A stretch of 64,000 nucleotides of DNA from Phormidesmis priestleyi BC1401 (lineage in GTDB: Bacteria; Cyanobacteriota; Cyanobacteriia; Leptolyngbyales; Leptolyngbyaceae), in the NCBI RefSeq assembly GCF_001650195.1, contig NZ_LXYR01000006.1:62001-126000 (forward strand), in the 5' to 3' direction. The notes below the pieces were generated by a model that was not told the origin of the DNA, did no database searches, and saw only the letters and a list, made by a program, of their open reading frames with translations. Below are positions 1 to 9,350 of the stretch, piece by piece. Each line of letters opens with the position of its first letter. The first letter of the stretch is position 1. Both the position numbers and the translations under genes were made by a program.

Positions 1-1153
1 GTTCGGCATAGAGACACAGCCCTGGCAATAGATCGGGTGCCCCTTGTGAATGTTCGCGAATAAAGACGAGCGGTTCGTATTCTTGGCTGAGTTCCAACGC
101 ACGACTCGCTTCTTCGGTTTGCCCCAACAGCAGAGCGCAGACCGCCTGTTCGAGATGCACATCTTGCCGACTGCCCAACCGCATCAACATTGCCTTAGCG
201 CGACGAATCAGCGCAGGCTGCTGTTCGGCAAACCCGCGTGCCATCAGTGCATAGACGGCGAGATAAGTCGCCACTGCTGACGGACGACGCGCCTCTTCTT
301 CAAATAACGTCTGCTGTTCTTCGGCGGTGAGATAGCCGCGCAACTGCTGAATGAATCTCAGGAAGTCATCAATGCTCAATCCAGACTGATCGTTGCTCGC
401 ACCATCAATGCCGCCTCGCTCTCGCAGCATATCTTGCAGCAGTCTCAAGCCGTTTTGCCGCTCGATCGAGTCTTCGTCAGGCAACGCCAAGAGTTCTAAA
501 ATTCGATAGGGGCGCAGTTTGTAGAGATCAGACTGAATCTCGCCCCGAACGCTAGTGAATAGCCCTTCTCTCAGCAGCAATTCTTGTCCCGTTTCCAAAG
601 CCTCTGCCGCATTCTCATACTGTCCCTGCTGCCACTGTTCGCGACCTAGCTCAAGACACGACAGCGCCACGGTCAAGACAATATCTGACAAAACAATTCT
701 GGGATCGCCAAAGCGTCCATCTTTCAGATTCGCGTTGCCGCTGCTTAAATAAGGACGACCTAATTTGAGGACTAGCTCATATTCGCCCAATTCTTGCAAG
801 ATCAGCAGGGCACCAATGAGTTGCTTTTCTTGAATCTCAATGCTGGGCGATCGAGTGTCTGGGTCAGAGATCGTGCCATTCTGCGCTAACTCTGGCTGAC
901 TTAGTTCTGGCTCATAAGCAGTTGCCAAAAAGCCTGCATCATAACTTTGGCGTTGTTCTGGCTTCGACAGCACCGAATAGGCTTCATCAAGCAACTGACA
1001 ACGCGCCGCGATCGCCGCTTCAGAATATTCACGGCGAGGAAGTTGCAGGGTGCGATCGCGATGCGCCTGCTTTAATTGGTCGGCAGTAGCCTGGATGGGT
1101 AAACCCAGAATCCGATAATAATCGAGCGGAATACGCACGGTTGACTTCCCCAT
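1..1153 (-). CDS. zipN: Cell division protein ZipN/Ftn2 (ARC6 homologue), C-terminus cut by window edge
   Basis: The reading frame is open from an ATG at 1153 to the left edge, giving the first 384 residues. The N-terminus (residues about 6-70; PLDYYRILGL, then QLKQAHRDRTLQLPRREYS and LLDEAYSVLS) is the J-like domain of ZipN/Ftn2/ARC6. It is followed by the long helical repeat region (ELGEYELVLKLGRPYL and later helices) typical of the cytoplasmic part. The transmembrane segment and the IMS domain expected near the C-terminus lie outside the window. The family is an inner-membrane anchor that organises FtsZ and other divisome proteins in cyanobacteria and chloroplasts. It is divergent from pdhA across a 384-base spacer. 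The start agrees with the conserved RIPLDYYRILG opening; a GTG five codons later is a possible alternative. Confidence 0.88.
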   Translation of the reverse strand, partial: MGKSTVRIPLDYYRILGLPIQATADQLKQAHRDRTLQLPRREYSEAAIAARCQLLDEAYSVLSKPEQRQSYDAGFLATAYEPELSQPELAQNGTISDPDTRSPSIEIQEKQLIGALLILQELGEYELVLKLGRPYLSSGNANLKDGRFGDPRIVLSDIVLTVALSCLELGREQWQQGQYENAAEALETGQELLLREGLFTSVRGEIQSDLYKLRPYRILELLALPDEDSIERQNGLRLLQDMLRERGGIDGASNDQSGLSIDDFLRFIQQLRGYLTAEEQQTLFEEEARRPSAVATYLAVYALMARGFAEQQPALIRRAKAMLMRLGSRQDVHLEQAVCALLLGQTEEASRALELSQEYEPLVFIREHSQGAPDLLPGLCLYAE

Positions 1154-1537
1154 CGGTGAGCAATAAATAGTGGCGAAAACCAGGACAACAATCAATTGAG
1201 TGCCATCATACCCTGTAGATGCAAAGTCAGCAGATCACATTCGGGAACTCAGACGTGAGCATTCTCCCTGATCAGCGCTTCTTGAACTTTATGGATTTAA
1301 GATTCAGACGACTTATAATCTGATCCTTGACCTAACAGAACGGTATTCTAAACTAAATTATTAGGGTTGAACTCTGTATTGCGCTCGATCGTCAAGTTCA
1401 TTTTTCTAAGCGCCTAGCATAGAGCGTTAGAGTAGAGAGCAACTATTAACGATTTTAAAGAAAGCGTGCTTTACGATCGGGTTCACCGTTCAGATCATCA
1501 TCCAGTTTGGGTATTGCAGCGAGGTGTCTAAAAGCGC
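1154..1537. promoter_or_regulatory. Divergent intergenic region between zipN and pdhA
   Basis: This 384-base spacer separates two divergent genes and must hold both promoters. It is AT-richer than its flanks. I see no open frame of note, no tRNA and no strong hairpin. No promoter can be picked with confidence. Confidence 0.4.
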
Positions 1538-2569
1538 ATGGTACAGGAAAGAACGTTCCCGACAATTCAATCTGCTTCTGCCCAAGTCACCCAAGAAGAA
1601 GGGCTGCGCCTCTATAGAGACATGATCTTAGGGCGCTTTTTTGAAGACAAGTGCGCCGAAATGTATTATCGGGGCAAAATGTTTGGCTTTGTTCACCTCT
1701 ACAACGGTCAAGAGGCGGTCTCAACCGGAGTCATTCAAGCAATGCGCCCCGGTCAAGACTATGTGTGCAGCACCTACCGCGATCACGTTCATGCGCTCAG
1801 TGCTGGCGTGCCTGCCCGCAATGTGATGGCAGAACTGTTTGGCAAAGCGACGGGTTGCAGCAAAGGTCGCGGCGGCTCGATGCATTTATTTTCAGCAGAG
1901 CATAAACTATTAGGCGGCTTTGCCTTTATTGGGGAAGGCATTCCGGTCGCACTAGGAGCTGCATTTCAGTCAAAATATCGTCGCGAAGCACTGGGCGATG
2001 CCAGCTTTGACCAAGTGACAGCGGCTTTCTTTGGCGATGGCACAACCAATAACGGTCAATTCTTTGAGTGCTTGAATATGGCGGCACTCTGGAAACTGCC
2101 AATTCTTTTTGTGGTGGAGAATAACAAGTGGGCGATCGGAATGGCTCATGAGCGCGCCACGTCTCAGCAAGAAATCTATAAAAAAGCCAGCGTCTTTGGG
2201 CTTCCGGGCTATGAGGTTGACGGCATGGACGTGCTAGCAGTGAGAGCGATCGCTCAAGAAGCCGTGGCGCGTGCCCGTGCTGGAGAAGGTCCGACGCTGA
2301 TTGAGTGTTTGACGTATCGCTTTAGAGGTCACTCGCTGGCAGACCCCGACGAGCTACGATCGAAAGACGAAAAAGAAGCGTGGCTTGCCCGTGACCCGAT
2401 CAAGAAGTTTGCCGCTTACATGGTGGAGCAAAATTTAGCCGATCAGTCAGAATTGAAAGCGATCGAGAAAGAGATTCAAGCCGAAATCGACGAGGCGGTT
2501 GAGTTTGCGCTAGGAAGCCCTGAACCCGACCCTGCCGAATTGTATAAGTACATTTTTGCCGAGGATTAA
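1538..2569 (+). CDS. pdhA: Pyruvate dehydrogenase E1 component, alpha subunit
   Basis: The protein has 343 residues, the normal length for bacterial and plastid PdhA. It carries the thiamine-diphosphate motif beginning [15 protein letters not shown] at about residue 166 and closing with VVENN at about 192-196. The phosphorylation-loop region [12 protein letters not shown] of the E1-alpha family is also present. With the beta subunit (not in this window) it decarboxylates pyruvate and passes the acetyl group to the lipoyl E2 component, supplying acetyl-CoA. In cyanobacteria pdhA is usually a stand-alone gene, as here. A strong hairpin terminator follows directly. The start ATG is followed by family-like sequence from about residue 20 ([14 protein letters not shown]). 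Confidence 0.96.
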   Translation: MVQERTFPTIQSASAQVTQEEGLRLYRDMILGRFFEDKCAEMYYRGKMFGFVHLYNGQEAVSTGVIQAMRPGQDYVCSTYRDHVHALSAGVPARNVMAELFGKATGCSKGRGGSMHLFSAEHKLLGGFAFIGEGIPVALGAAFQSKYRREALGDASFDQVTAAFFGDGTTNNGQFFECLNMAALWKLPILFVVENNKWAIGMAHERATSQQEIYKKASVFGLPGYEVDGMDVLAVRAIAQEAVARARAGEGPTLIECLTYRFRGHSLADPDELRSKDEKEAWLARDPIKKFAAYMVEQNLADQSELKAIEKEIQAEIDEAVEFALGSPEPDPAELYKYIFAED

Positions 2570-2590
2570 GCTCAGCTAAAAACAGTTATT

Positions 2591-2617
2591 AGGGATCATT
2601 CAGATGATCCCTTTTCT
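2591..2617 (+). terminator. Rho-independent terminator after pdhA
   Basis: AGGGATCAT at 2591-2599 pairs perfectly with ATGATCCCT at 2604-2612 across a TCAG loop and is followed by TTTTCTC. It lies 22 bases after the pdhA stop, between convergent genes. Confidence 0.85.
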
Positions 2618-2631
2618 CTGACCATCCGAAC

Positions 2632-3666
2632 TTATCTAGCGTGAGCTTGACGAATGTTCAACACGCTCATCACTTGCGCCTGGGTCATGCCGGGAGAAAT
2701 TTGAGGGTCATAGAGCATTCTGATCAGCGATCGGTCGATCGCTGAATATTGTGTCACGTCTGTCCACGGCTGATAAAACATGCTGTCTGCATATTTATAC
2801 GAATCCTGCATCAGCCCTAACGATTGGGTGAGTTCTTCTCGAATCAGGTGCGATCGTTCTTTTTGAGTGACTTTTGTCGTTGTGATTAAAATGTTGGCGT
2901 TGTTAAGCTTGTTATTTTCGTCCCAGCGAGTCCAAAAATAGCCATAGTTGCCAGGCTGATAGTTTGGCTCAAGTTGAGCAAATTGCGATAAGGGTGAGAA
3001 ATGAATCGTGACATTGGGATTGCGATCGACCAATTGCAGATGGATTCCGCCATTTGTCAAGTCATTGACTTCACTGATAATCGAGTTTAACGTTGCTAAA
3101 TCTGCACTCGTCGGAGACCCAAAATATTGAATGTTTACGTCGCCTTGCCATTTGCGGATTTTAGTGGCGCTGCTTGATTTAGAGAACTCTGCTCCCAATG
3201 CAATTTCTAGAAAGTAGCTGATTTGCTGTGGAGTAAACTCTCCGCTAGGAGCTTGAACAGGGTAAGTTTCGGGAATGACGCTGATCGCAGGTGAGGGTTG
3301 TTTTAAGACGGCGGGGCTTTTCACCTTCGATGATGGTGCGCCGACGATCGAACTCACTAAGTCGCTTCTCACCCAGCCTTTTGCCCCAGACTGATCAAAT
3401 GACACGTAATCCCAGATGTAGCCATCGGCGGCTTGGGTTTCTCTGACAATATCGACGCGATCGCCAACATTACCTCTGTAGGCAATATCCGATTGGGTAG
3501 AGGGATTCACCCGCACATTGATCTCACTGGTAGAAAGCTGCGCGGTGAGTCTGGCAGGTCTTGCCCAAGTTGGCAAAATCGTGGTGAGTGAAATGCCTGC
3601 TGCCAGGAGAATTCCAGTGATGATGGAGTGGCGCTTTGCAATACGGGCGAGGGGTTTCAACTGCAT
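2632..3666 (-). CDS. Secreted SH3-domain protein with DUF2927 domain
   Basis: The protein has 344 residues. A signal peptide is visible at the N-terminus (basic RIAKRHS, hydrophobic IITGILLAAGISLTTIL, then a small-residue region near WARPARL). Residues about 45-107 form a bacterial SH3 domain (INVRVNPSTQSD, GDRVDIVRE, GWVRSDLV). A Pro-rich linker leads to the C-terminal DUF2927-type domain at about 145-330, recognised by HLIREELTQSLGLMQDSYKY and SMFYQPW. DUF2927 proteins have a gluzincin-like flavour (an REELTQ helix close to HExxH-like motifs), but no catalytic activity can be asserted here. It is predicted to be exported to the periplasm or cell wall. It faces pdhA tail to tail. Confidence 0.8.
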   Translation of the reverse strand: MQLKPLARIAKRHSIITGILLAAGISLTTILPTWARPARLTAQLSTSEINVRVNPSTQSDIAYRGNVGDRVDIVRETQAADGYIWDYVSFDQSGAKGWVRSDLVSSIVGAPSSKVKSPAVLKQPSPAISVIPETYPVQAPSGEFTPQQISYFLEIALGAEFSKSSSATKIRKWQGDVNIQYFGSPTSADLATLNSIISEVNDLTNGGIHLQLVDRNPNVTIHFSPLSQFAQLEPNYQPGNYGYFWTRWDENNKLNNANILITTTKVTQKERSHLIREELTQSLGLMQDSYKYADSMFYQPWTDVTQYSAIDRSLIRMLYDPQISPGMTQAQVMSVLNIRQAHAR

Positions 3667-3890
3667 GGGTCTAGCATCCTGCGGTTATGGTTTGGGGGCG
3701 GCAGCAGAGTTTTTGTTAGAGTTCCCTAGAGTCGCGCAAATGTTTCTTCCTTCTAATTTAGGACATTTGTACTATATCAGAAAATCTGTTTTTGGTGACT
3801 TTGGTTACTCAGTTACTTTTAATACACGGCTACCCAATTAGATAAATGTTCGCTAGGTGTGACCCTCAATCGGGATATTCCTTCAATGTT

Positions 3891-4676
3891 TTATAGGAAT
3901 CTGCGAAGGTGATTTGCAAATGTTTGAGCATCTTCAAGGTGGATAGTGTGCCCCACATTTGGAATGATTTCGAGGTGAGCCGTTTTGCAGAGGTGAGCCA
4001 TTTCTTGGTTGATCGTGATGAATTTGCGATCGCACTCTCCGACCAACAGCAATAGCGGATTTTGACAGAGTTTCAACTGATCCCACAAACTCGGCTGCTC
4101 ACCTGTGCCGAGATGACGCAGCGATCGAGCCAGTTCTGACGGTCGATTTTTTAATCGCTGCTGCATAAGTTGTTCAAAATTTGGATGCTGTTTCAACGAT
4201 CGAAACAATGGCTGCTCATACCAATCTGCCAGAAACGCTGGAAGGTCGGACTCTAGGCGATCGGCAAGCTTTGCATCGTGTTGGTTTCGTGCCAAACGCT
4301 CCGATTCAGTTCTTAGTCCAGGAGATGCCGACTCTAAAACCGTTTTGGGGAACCGATCGGGAAACTGCAACGCTAAATACAACGCTAATCGTCCGCCCAT
4401 TGAATAGCCAATTAAATGACATTGAGAAATATTGAGACGATCGAGCAGATGAACGATTAATTCTGCCGTGTTCGACATCGTGTAATTCTCTTCTGCAACC
4501 TGAGTCTGACCGTGACCTGGCAAGTCAACACTCAAACAGCAAAAATTATCTGAAAGATGAGGAACGATCGCGTCAAAATCCTCACAATTGCCTAGAAACC
4601 CGTGCAAAAACAAAAGAACGGGCTGACGCTTGTCGCCTCGAATCGTGAAGTGAATCTGATTCGACAAGGTGCCCAT
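3891..4676 (-). CDS. menH: Alpha/beta hydrolase, likely SHCHC synthase MenH
   Basis: The 261-residue alpha/beta hydrolase has the oxyanion region LLFLHGFLGN at about 22-30, the nucleophile elbow GYSMGG with Ser92, and the C-terminal catalytic His in NVGHTIHLED. The GFLGN and GYSMGGRLAL signatures match 2-succinyl-6-hydroxy-2,4-cyclohexadiene-1-carboxylate synthase of the phylloquinone/menaquinone pathway, which makes the photosystem I quinone in cyanobacteria. It begins 30 bases after thrS on the same strand, so the two are probably co-transcribed. A general hydrolase of the same fold is the alternative. Confidence 0.82.
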   Translation of the reverse strand: MGTLSNQIHFTIRGDKRQPVLLFLHGFLGNCEDFDAIVPHLSDNFCCLSVDLPGHGQTQVAEENYTMSNTAELIVHLLDRLNISQCHLIGYSMGGRLALYLALQFPDRFPKTVLESASPGLRTESERLARNQHDAKLADRLESDLPAFLADWYEQPLFRSLKQHPNFEQLMQQRLKNRPSELARSLRHLGTGEQPSLWDQLKLCQNPLLLLVGECDRKFITINQEMAHLCKTAHLEIIPNVGHTIHLEDAQTFANHLRRFL

Positions 4677-4706
4677 TCTTTTAGAGTGCTATAAACGCCA
4701 GATGTC

Positions 4707-6524
4707 TTAGAAATTGGTGTAGTTTGCGATCGCACCCTTCATCCGTTCCAACACTTCAGCGACGGGCAGCGAACCCAACTCACCCGAAGCGCGAGTCCGA
4801 ATGCTCAAGGCATTAGCTTCAACTTCTTTGGCACCCACCACCGCCATCACAGGGATTTTTTCCTTCTCAGCATTGCGAATCAGTTTGCCCAAGCGATCGC
4901 CACTCAAATCGACCTCTGCCCGAATGCCGATCTCTTTCATCTGCTCAACGACTTGCTTGGCAAACGGCAAAAATTCATCGCCCACCGCCAGCAATCTGAC
5001 TTGAATCGGAGCCAGCCAGACGGGGAAATCTCCCGCATATTCTTCGATCAGAATGCCGATCAGCCGCTCTAACGACCCAAACGGCGCACGGTGAATCATC
5101 ACCGGACGTTTGCGAGTGCCATCTTCTGCGACATATTCCAAATCAAACCGCTCAGGTAAGTTGTAATCGACCTGAACCGTGCCGAGCTGCCACTCTCGAT
5201 CGAGCGCATCGCTAAAAATAAAGTCCAGTTTGGGACCGTAAAATGCTGCCTCCCCAATGCCCTCAAAGTAGTTCATGCCCAGCGTCTCGACCGCACGGCG
5301 GATGGCACCTTGCGCCTTTTCCCACGCCTCATCAGAGCCAATATATTTATCAGATGCCGGATCGCGGAAACTCAACCTCGCCTTAAAGTTTTTGAGTTGC
5401 AGACTTTTGAACACCGACAGGATTAAATCCACCACGCTAAGAAACTCTGAGTCGAGTTGTTCGGGCGTGACGAAGAGGTGCGAATCATCGACCGTAAAGC
5501 CGCGCACTCTAGTCAAACCACCCAATTCACCCGATTGCTCATAGCGATAGACCGTACCAAACTCCGCCAGTCGCATCGGGAGTTCTCGATACGATCGCAA
5601 CTCACTCTTATAGATCTGAATGTGAAACGGACAATTCATCGGCTTCATCACAAAGCCTTGTTCTGCCGCGCGAGATTCGTCATCCTCCGCCATCAGCGGA
5701 AACATATCCTCTTGATATTTCTGCCAGTGCCCAGACATCTTGAACAGATCGACTCTGGCAATGTGCGGTGTGACGACAGGCAGATAGCCGCGCTTGGTTT
5801 GTTCTTTTTGAAGGAAAGTTTCGAGGGTCGATCGCAGCACCGTTCCTTTCGGGGTCCACATCGGCAAACCAGGACCGACGAGATCTGAAAAGATGAATAG
5901 TCCGAGTTCTTTGCCGATTTTGCGGTGATCGCGCTTAATCGCCTCTTCTTTGCGGCGCTTATATTCAGTCAACTGTTCGGGCGTTTCCCAAGCAGTGCCA
6001 TAAATGCGTTGAAGTTGGGCTTTGGTTTCATCTCCGCGCCAATACGCCCCAGCAACGCTTTCGAGGTCGATCGCGTCTGCCTTCAGTTCCGCGGTGCTTT
6101 CTAAGTGAGGACCCGCGCACAAGTCCCACCACTGATCGCCCACATGGTAAAGCGTAATCGGTTCCTGCAAGCCTTCTAAAATCTCTAGCTTGTAAGGCTC
6201 GTTATTTTCTTTGATGCGACGTTCGGCTTCTTCACGGCTAACTTCTTCGCGAGTCACAGGCAATTTGCGGTTGATGATCTTGATCATCTCCTTTTTGATT
6301 GCCTTCAAGTCTTTTTCGGTGAATGGCTCAGGGCTATCAAAATCGTAATAGAAGCCGTTCTCGATCCAGGGTCCGATCGTCACTTGCGCCTTAGGAAACA
6401 ATTTCTGCACCGCCATTGCCATGACGTGAGAAGCCGTATGGCGAATTTTTTTCAACGCATCGGATTCACTGGTGCGAGGCAGATAGATTTTTTCGGGCTG
6501 ATTAGAAGATTCTTCGGCAGGCAT
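4707..6524 (-). CDS. thrS: Threonyl-tRNA synthetase
   Basis: The class II synthetase is 605 residues when started at the ATG at 6524 (MPAEESSNQP). It has the editing-domain motif HTASH near the N-terminus with CAGPH later, then the catalytic core (motif 2 region TRVRGFTVDDSHLFV, motif 3 region MIHRAPFGSLERLIGILIE) and the anticodon-binding domain (PIQVRLLAVGDEF). It attaches threonine to tRNA-Thr. The N-terminal TGS domain of the E. coli enzyme is absent, which is usual in cyanobacteria. An upstream in-frame ATG at 6698 would add 58 non-conserved residues and run into the divergent DUF2605 gene, so 6524 is preferred. Confidence 0.96.
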   Translation of the reverse strand: MPAEESSNQPEKIYLPRTSESDALKKIRHTASHVMAMAVQKLFPKAQVTIGPWIENGFYYDFDSPEPFTEKDLKAIKKEMIKIINRKLPVTREEVSREEAERRIKENNEPYKLEILEGLQEPITLYHVGDQWWDLCAGPHLESTAELKADAIDLESVAGAYWRGDETKAQLQRIYGTAWETPEQLTEYKRRKEEAIKRDHRKIGKELGLFIFSDLVGPGLPMWTPKGTVLRSTLETFLQKEQTKRGYLPVVTPHIARVDLFKMSGHWQKYQEDMFPLMAEDDESRAAEQGFVMKPMNCPFHIQIYKSELRSYRELPMRLAEFGTVYRYEQSGELGGLTRVRGFTVDDSHLFVTPEQLDSEFLSVVDLILSVFKSLQLKNFKARLSFRDPASDKYIGSDEAWEKAQGAIRRAVETLGMNYFEGIGEAAFYGPKLDFIFSDALDREWQLGTVQVDYNLPERFDLEYVAEDGTRKRPVMIHRAPFGSLERLIGILIEEYAGDFPVWLAPIQVRLLAVGDEFLPFAKQVVEQMKEIGIRAEVDLSGDRLGKLIRNAEKEKIPVMAVVGAKEVEANALSIRTRASGELGSLPVAEVLERMKGAIANYTNF

Positions 6525-6671
6525 GAGTCGTGCGGGATATAACTCTATCCATCTTACCGATCCGATCGCAATCAATGCCGCAGAGCGACAATTTCCGAGT
6601 AAGATGAGAAAGCATTGCGAAATGTAAACAGGTTTAGAGATTTCTGACGATTTCCGAGATGTTGCCGACCC

Positions 6672-6989
6672 ATGTTTAACTCTAATTTGCCAGAGCAAAA
6701 TTTGTTGAAGACCGTTTTAGAGCCTTTGCTAGAAGACTTTCAATATTGGTTTGGGCGATCGCGCACTCTGTTAGAATCAGAATCTATCCCTTTCCTCAAA
6801 GACGAGCAGCAGACCGACCTTCTGACACGAGTAACTCAAGCACAGCAAGAGGTTGGAACAACCCAAACTCTGCTGAAAGTCACTGATGGGCAGGTGGGTG
6901 TGGAAACCTCAATGTTGATGACCTGGCATCAGTTAGTCACCGAATGCTGGCAGATGAGGGTGCGATTGCGCTCAGACAAATCCGTCTAA
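6672..6989 (+). CDS. DUF2605 family protein
   Basis: This is a 105-residue, mostly helical, soluble protein. The opening NLLKTVLEPLLEDFQYWFGRS and the later FLKDEQQTDLL match my recollection of the cyanobacterial DUF2605 family. Its function is unknown. It is followed after 174 bases by a DUF2973-type membrane protein, a pairing seen repeatedly in cyanobacteria, which suggests a joint role. It is divergent from thrS. Confidence 0.75.
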   Translation: MFNSNLPEQNLLKTVLEPLLEDFQYWFGRSRTLLESESIPFLKDEQQTDLLTRVTQAQQEVGTTQTLLKVTDGQVGVETSMLMTWHQLVTECWQMRVRLRSDKSV

Positions 6990-7163
6990 AAAGAGATGTG
7001 ACAAGAACAAGAAATCTGAGAGACTATAAGCGATGATTAGACATAAAGATTAATTTTTAAACGGCTTGCATAAAACTTTGGGTTGATATGAAGTTCGCTT
7101 GAAGGCAGATTTGAAGGTCAACGCACTTGATTTTCAGTCGGCGTGGTTCAACAGAGAGGCGCT

Positions 7164-7475
7164 ATGGTATTACATTTTCTTTACATGTTGGCTTTCACCC
7201 TGCTTGCTTTTTTGGCGATCGGGAACCTAATTCGCAATTTATTAACGCTAGGGGCTGATTCTCAGCGTCACTATGCGCCGAGAAGCTATGACCCCTCTCG
7301 CCCGATGTCGTCATCTCGTGTGCGAGTCCCTCATCCTGAGCTGCTAGACGACGATGGCAAAATGATCAACGAGCCGCTTTTAGTGATGCGATCGATGACC
7401 GTTGAAGATGCGCGCGAGCAGCTTGATGCACTTTATCGCTCTTCTCCAGGCGGCGAGCCTCTTGAAGAGGTCTAG
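7164..7475 (+). CDS. DUF2973 family small membrane protein
   Basis: The protein has 103 residues, with one N-terminal transmembrane helix (LHFLYMLAFTLLAFLAIGNLIRNL, positions about 3-26) and a polar tail ending in a short acidic helix (TVEDAREQLDALYRSS). It resembles cyanobacterial DUF2973. The ATG at 7164 is chosen over an upstream GTG at 7143 because AGAGG lies at proper spacing before it and the hydrophobic segment then begins at once. It probably works with the DUF2605 gene upstream. No function is known. Confidence 0.72.
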   Translation: MVLHFLYMLAFTLLAFLAIGNLIRNLLTLGADSQRHYAPRSYDPSRPMSSSRVRVPHPELLDDDGKMINEPLLVMRSMTVEDAREQLDALYRSSPGGEPLEEV

Positions 7476-7592
7476 AGACCGTCGATCGTGAGCGGGAAGA
7501 CGATTCAGCTAAGTTTGGTTCTCTTACCTAGTCACGAAGAGCGAGATGCGATAGCTTTGAGAAGTTGCCCTTTGCGGAACTTCTAGACGATC

Positions 7593-8918
7593 ATGACTGA
7601 GCAACCCGAAGATAAACGTCAAGACTCTAGTACGCCTGAAAAAACTGATGAGTCTTCTCAGTTGGAGATTGCTCAAAACTGGTTTAACAAAGCACAGGGA
7701 CTCTGGGGAAACGTCACCTCAAATTTAAGCAATCGACTCCCGGTGCAGCAAGTTGCTCAGACCGTCACAGGCTGGTTTAGTGTTGACGAAGCTGAGATTG
7801 CTGAAATTCTCAAAGAGATTCGGGCAGAGTTGCCGACGACCGAAGCGCTTTTGATTGGTAAACCCCAAGCAGGCAAAAGCTCGATCGTGCGGGGTTTGAC
7901 AGGTGTCTCGGCTGAAATCATTGGTCAAGGATTTCGACCTCACACGCAGTATACACAACGCTACAGCTATCCGACGTATGACCTGCCTCTGCTGATTTTC
8001 ACAGACACTGTAGGTTTGGGAGACGGCACTCAAGAAACCAACGAGGTAATTCGAGAGTTAGTTGGCGAGATCGAGGTCAAGACAGCCCAAGCGAAAATCC
8101 TAATTCTGACGGTCAAAATTAATGATTTTGCTACCGATACTTTGAGACAGATTGCAGGTCAGATCCGACAGCAGCATCCCGAAGTGCCGTGTCTGTTGGC
8201 GGTGACGTGTCTGCACGAGCTTTACCCGGCGGATGTGACGAATCATCCTGATTATCCACCCGCTTATGAAGATGTGAGTCGGGCATTTGCTGAATTACAG
8301 CGTGGATTTGAGGGACTGTTCGATCGAGCCGTCCTAATCGACTTCACGTTAGCAGAAGATGACTTCTCCCCAATGTTCTACGGCTTAGATGCGCTGGCTG
8401 ATTCGCTCGCAGAATTGCTGCCCGAAGCAGAAGCTCGGACGATCTCGCAATTATTGAGCGATCGAGAAGCCGGAAAACAAATTAGCAATCTCTACCGAGA
8501 AGCGGGACGACGCTACATTTTGCCCTTCTCGGTGATGGCGGGTGCTTTGGCGGCAGTGCCCTTACCATTGGCGACGATGCCCGTTTTGACTGCGCTACAA
8601 GCCTCAATGGTGGGGCTGTTGGGACAAATTTATGGACAAACTCTCAGTCCGTCTCAAGCGGGGGGATTGGTGAGCGCGATCGCGGGCGGATTTGTTGCCC
8701 AAGCGATCGGACGTGAGTTAATCAAATTCATCCCTGGTTTTGGCAGTGTGATCGCGGCATCGTGGGCAACAACTTACACTTGGGCACTAGGCGAGACGGC
8801 GTGTGTCTATTTTGGGGATTTATTGGGCGGCAACACGCCTGACCCAAAGCGAATTCAGGCAGTGATGCGAGAGTCGTTTGAAGCGGCGAAAGAAAGATTT
8901 AAGACCGCGAAAAAGTAG
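7593..8918 (+). CDS. GTPase with C-terminal DUF697 domain
   Basis: The protein has 441 residues. A charged N-terminal segment leads to an Era/Der-like G domain: P-loop GKPQAGKSS at 89-97 and switch II motif DTVGLGDG at about 145. The usual NKxD is not evident; AVTCLHELYP occupies the expected place. The C-terminal third has hydrophobic stretches (FSVMAGALAAVPLPLATMPVL and GLVSAIAGGFVAQAIG) typical of DUF697, which associates with membranes. A second DUF697 GTPase lies at 61614-63221 with a canonical NKAD motif. The role is unknown; the family is common and multi-copy in cyanobacteria. Confidence 0.78.
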   Translation: MTEQPEDKRQDSSTPEKTDESSQLEIAQNWFNKAQGLWGNVTSNLSNRLPVQQVAQTVTGWFSVDEAEIAEILKEIRAELPTTEALLIGKPQAGKSSIVRGLTGVSAEIIGQGFRPHTQYTQRYSYPTYDLPLLIFTDTVGLGDGTQETNEVIRELVGEIEVKTAQAKILILTVKINDFATDTLRQIAGQIRQQHPEVPCLLAVTCLHELYPADVTNHPDYPPAYEDVSRAFAELQRGFEGLFDRAVLIDFTLAEDDFSPMFYGLDALADSLAELLPEAEARTISQLLSDREAGKQISNLYREAGRRYILPFSVMAGALAAVPLPLATMPVLTALQASMVGLLGQIYGQTLSPSQAGGLVSAIAGGFVAQAIGRELIKFIPGFGSVIAASWATTYTWALGETACVYFGDLLGGNTPDPKRIQAVMRESFEAAKERFKTAKK

Positions 8919-8927
8919 ACGATTCGG

Positions 8928-9164
8928 TTGAATAGCGAGAAACCCGGAGGTCAACTTCCTGCCCTTGCAGAAGCAGAGTTTGATGTGTTCATCACCATCG
9001 ATCGCAATTTGTCGTTTCAGCAAAATTTGCCCCAGTTCAATATTGCGGTCATTGTTTTGCAAGCACCATCTAATCGTTTAGCGGATCTGAAACCTCTAGC
9101 ACCGGCAATTTTAGGTATTTTACCTACCGTAGCAAAAGGGCAGGCTACAGTAGTCAGCGCATAA
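8928..9164 (+). pseudogene. Truncated DUF5615-like (PIN-type) toxin remnant
   Basis: From about residue 9 the frame reads QLPALAEAEFDVFITIDRNL and continues with SFQQNLPQFNIAVIVL. This matches my recollection of the second half of small DUF5615 toxins, which have PIN-like folds. The usual N-terminal part with the first acidic residue (a DEHLP-like segment) is missing, and only a TTG is available as a start. The GTPase gene ends ten bases upstream, where the missing half should be. I read this as the 3' remnant of a toxin gene rather than a working gene. Confidence 0.6.
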
Positions 9165-9350
9165 ATCCTGCAAGCTACTCTCGTTATCGCTACGAACCCC
9201 GATTAATGCTTGCTGCTAATTGACGGGTTCTTTAGTACCATTCCCGTCAAAAGACGAAGCTAGCCAACGTTTCTACTGCGCAATGGTAAATAGCTTCATA
9301 ACACAACCAATATATCTACCGGTTCGCTCTAGCAAGATTTTTAACTTGCA

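Noticed and set aside
6525-6698. Long N-terminal extension of threonyl-tRNA synthetase
   Set aside because: Not conserved in character and overlaps the divergent DUF2605 gene; 6524 gives the usual cyanobacterial length.
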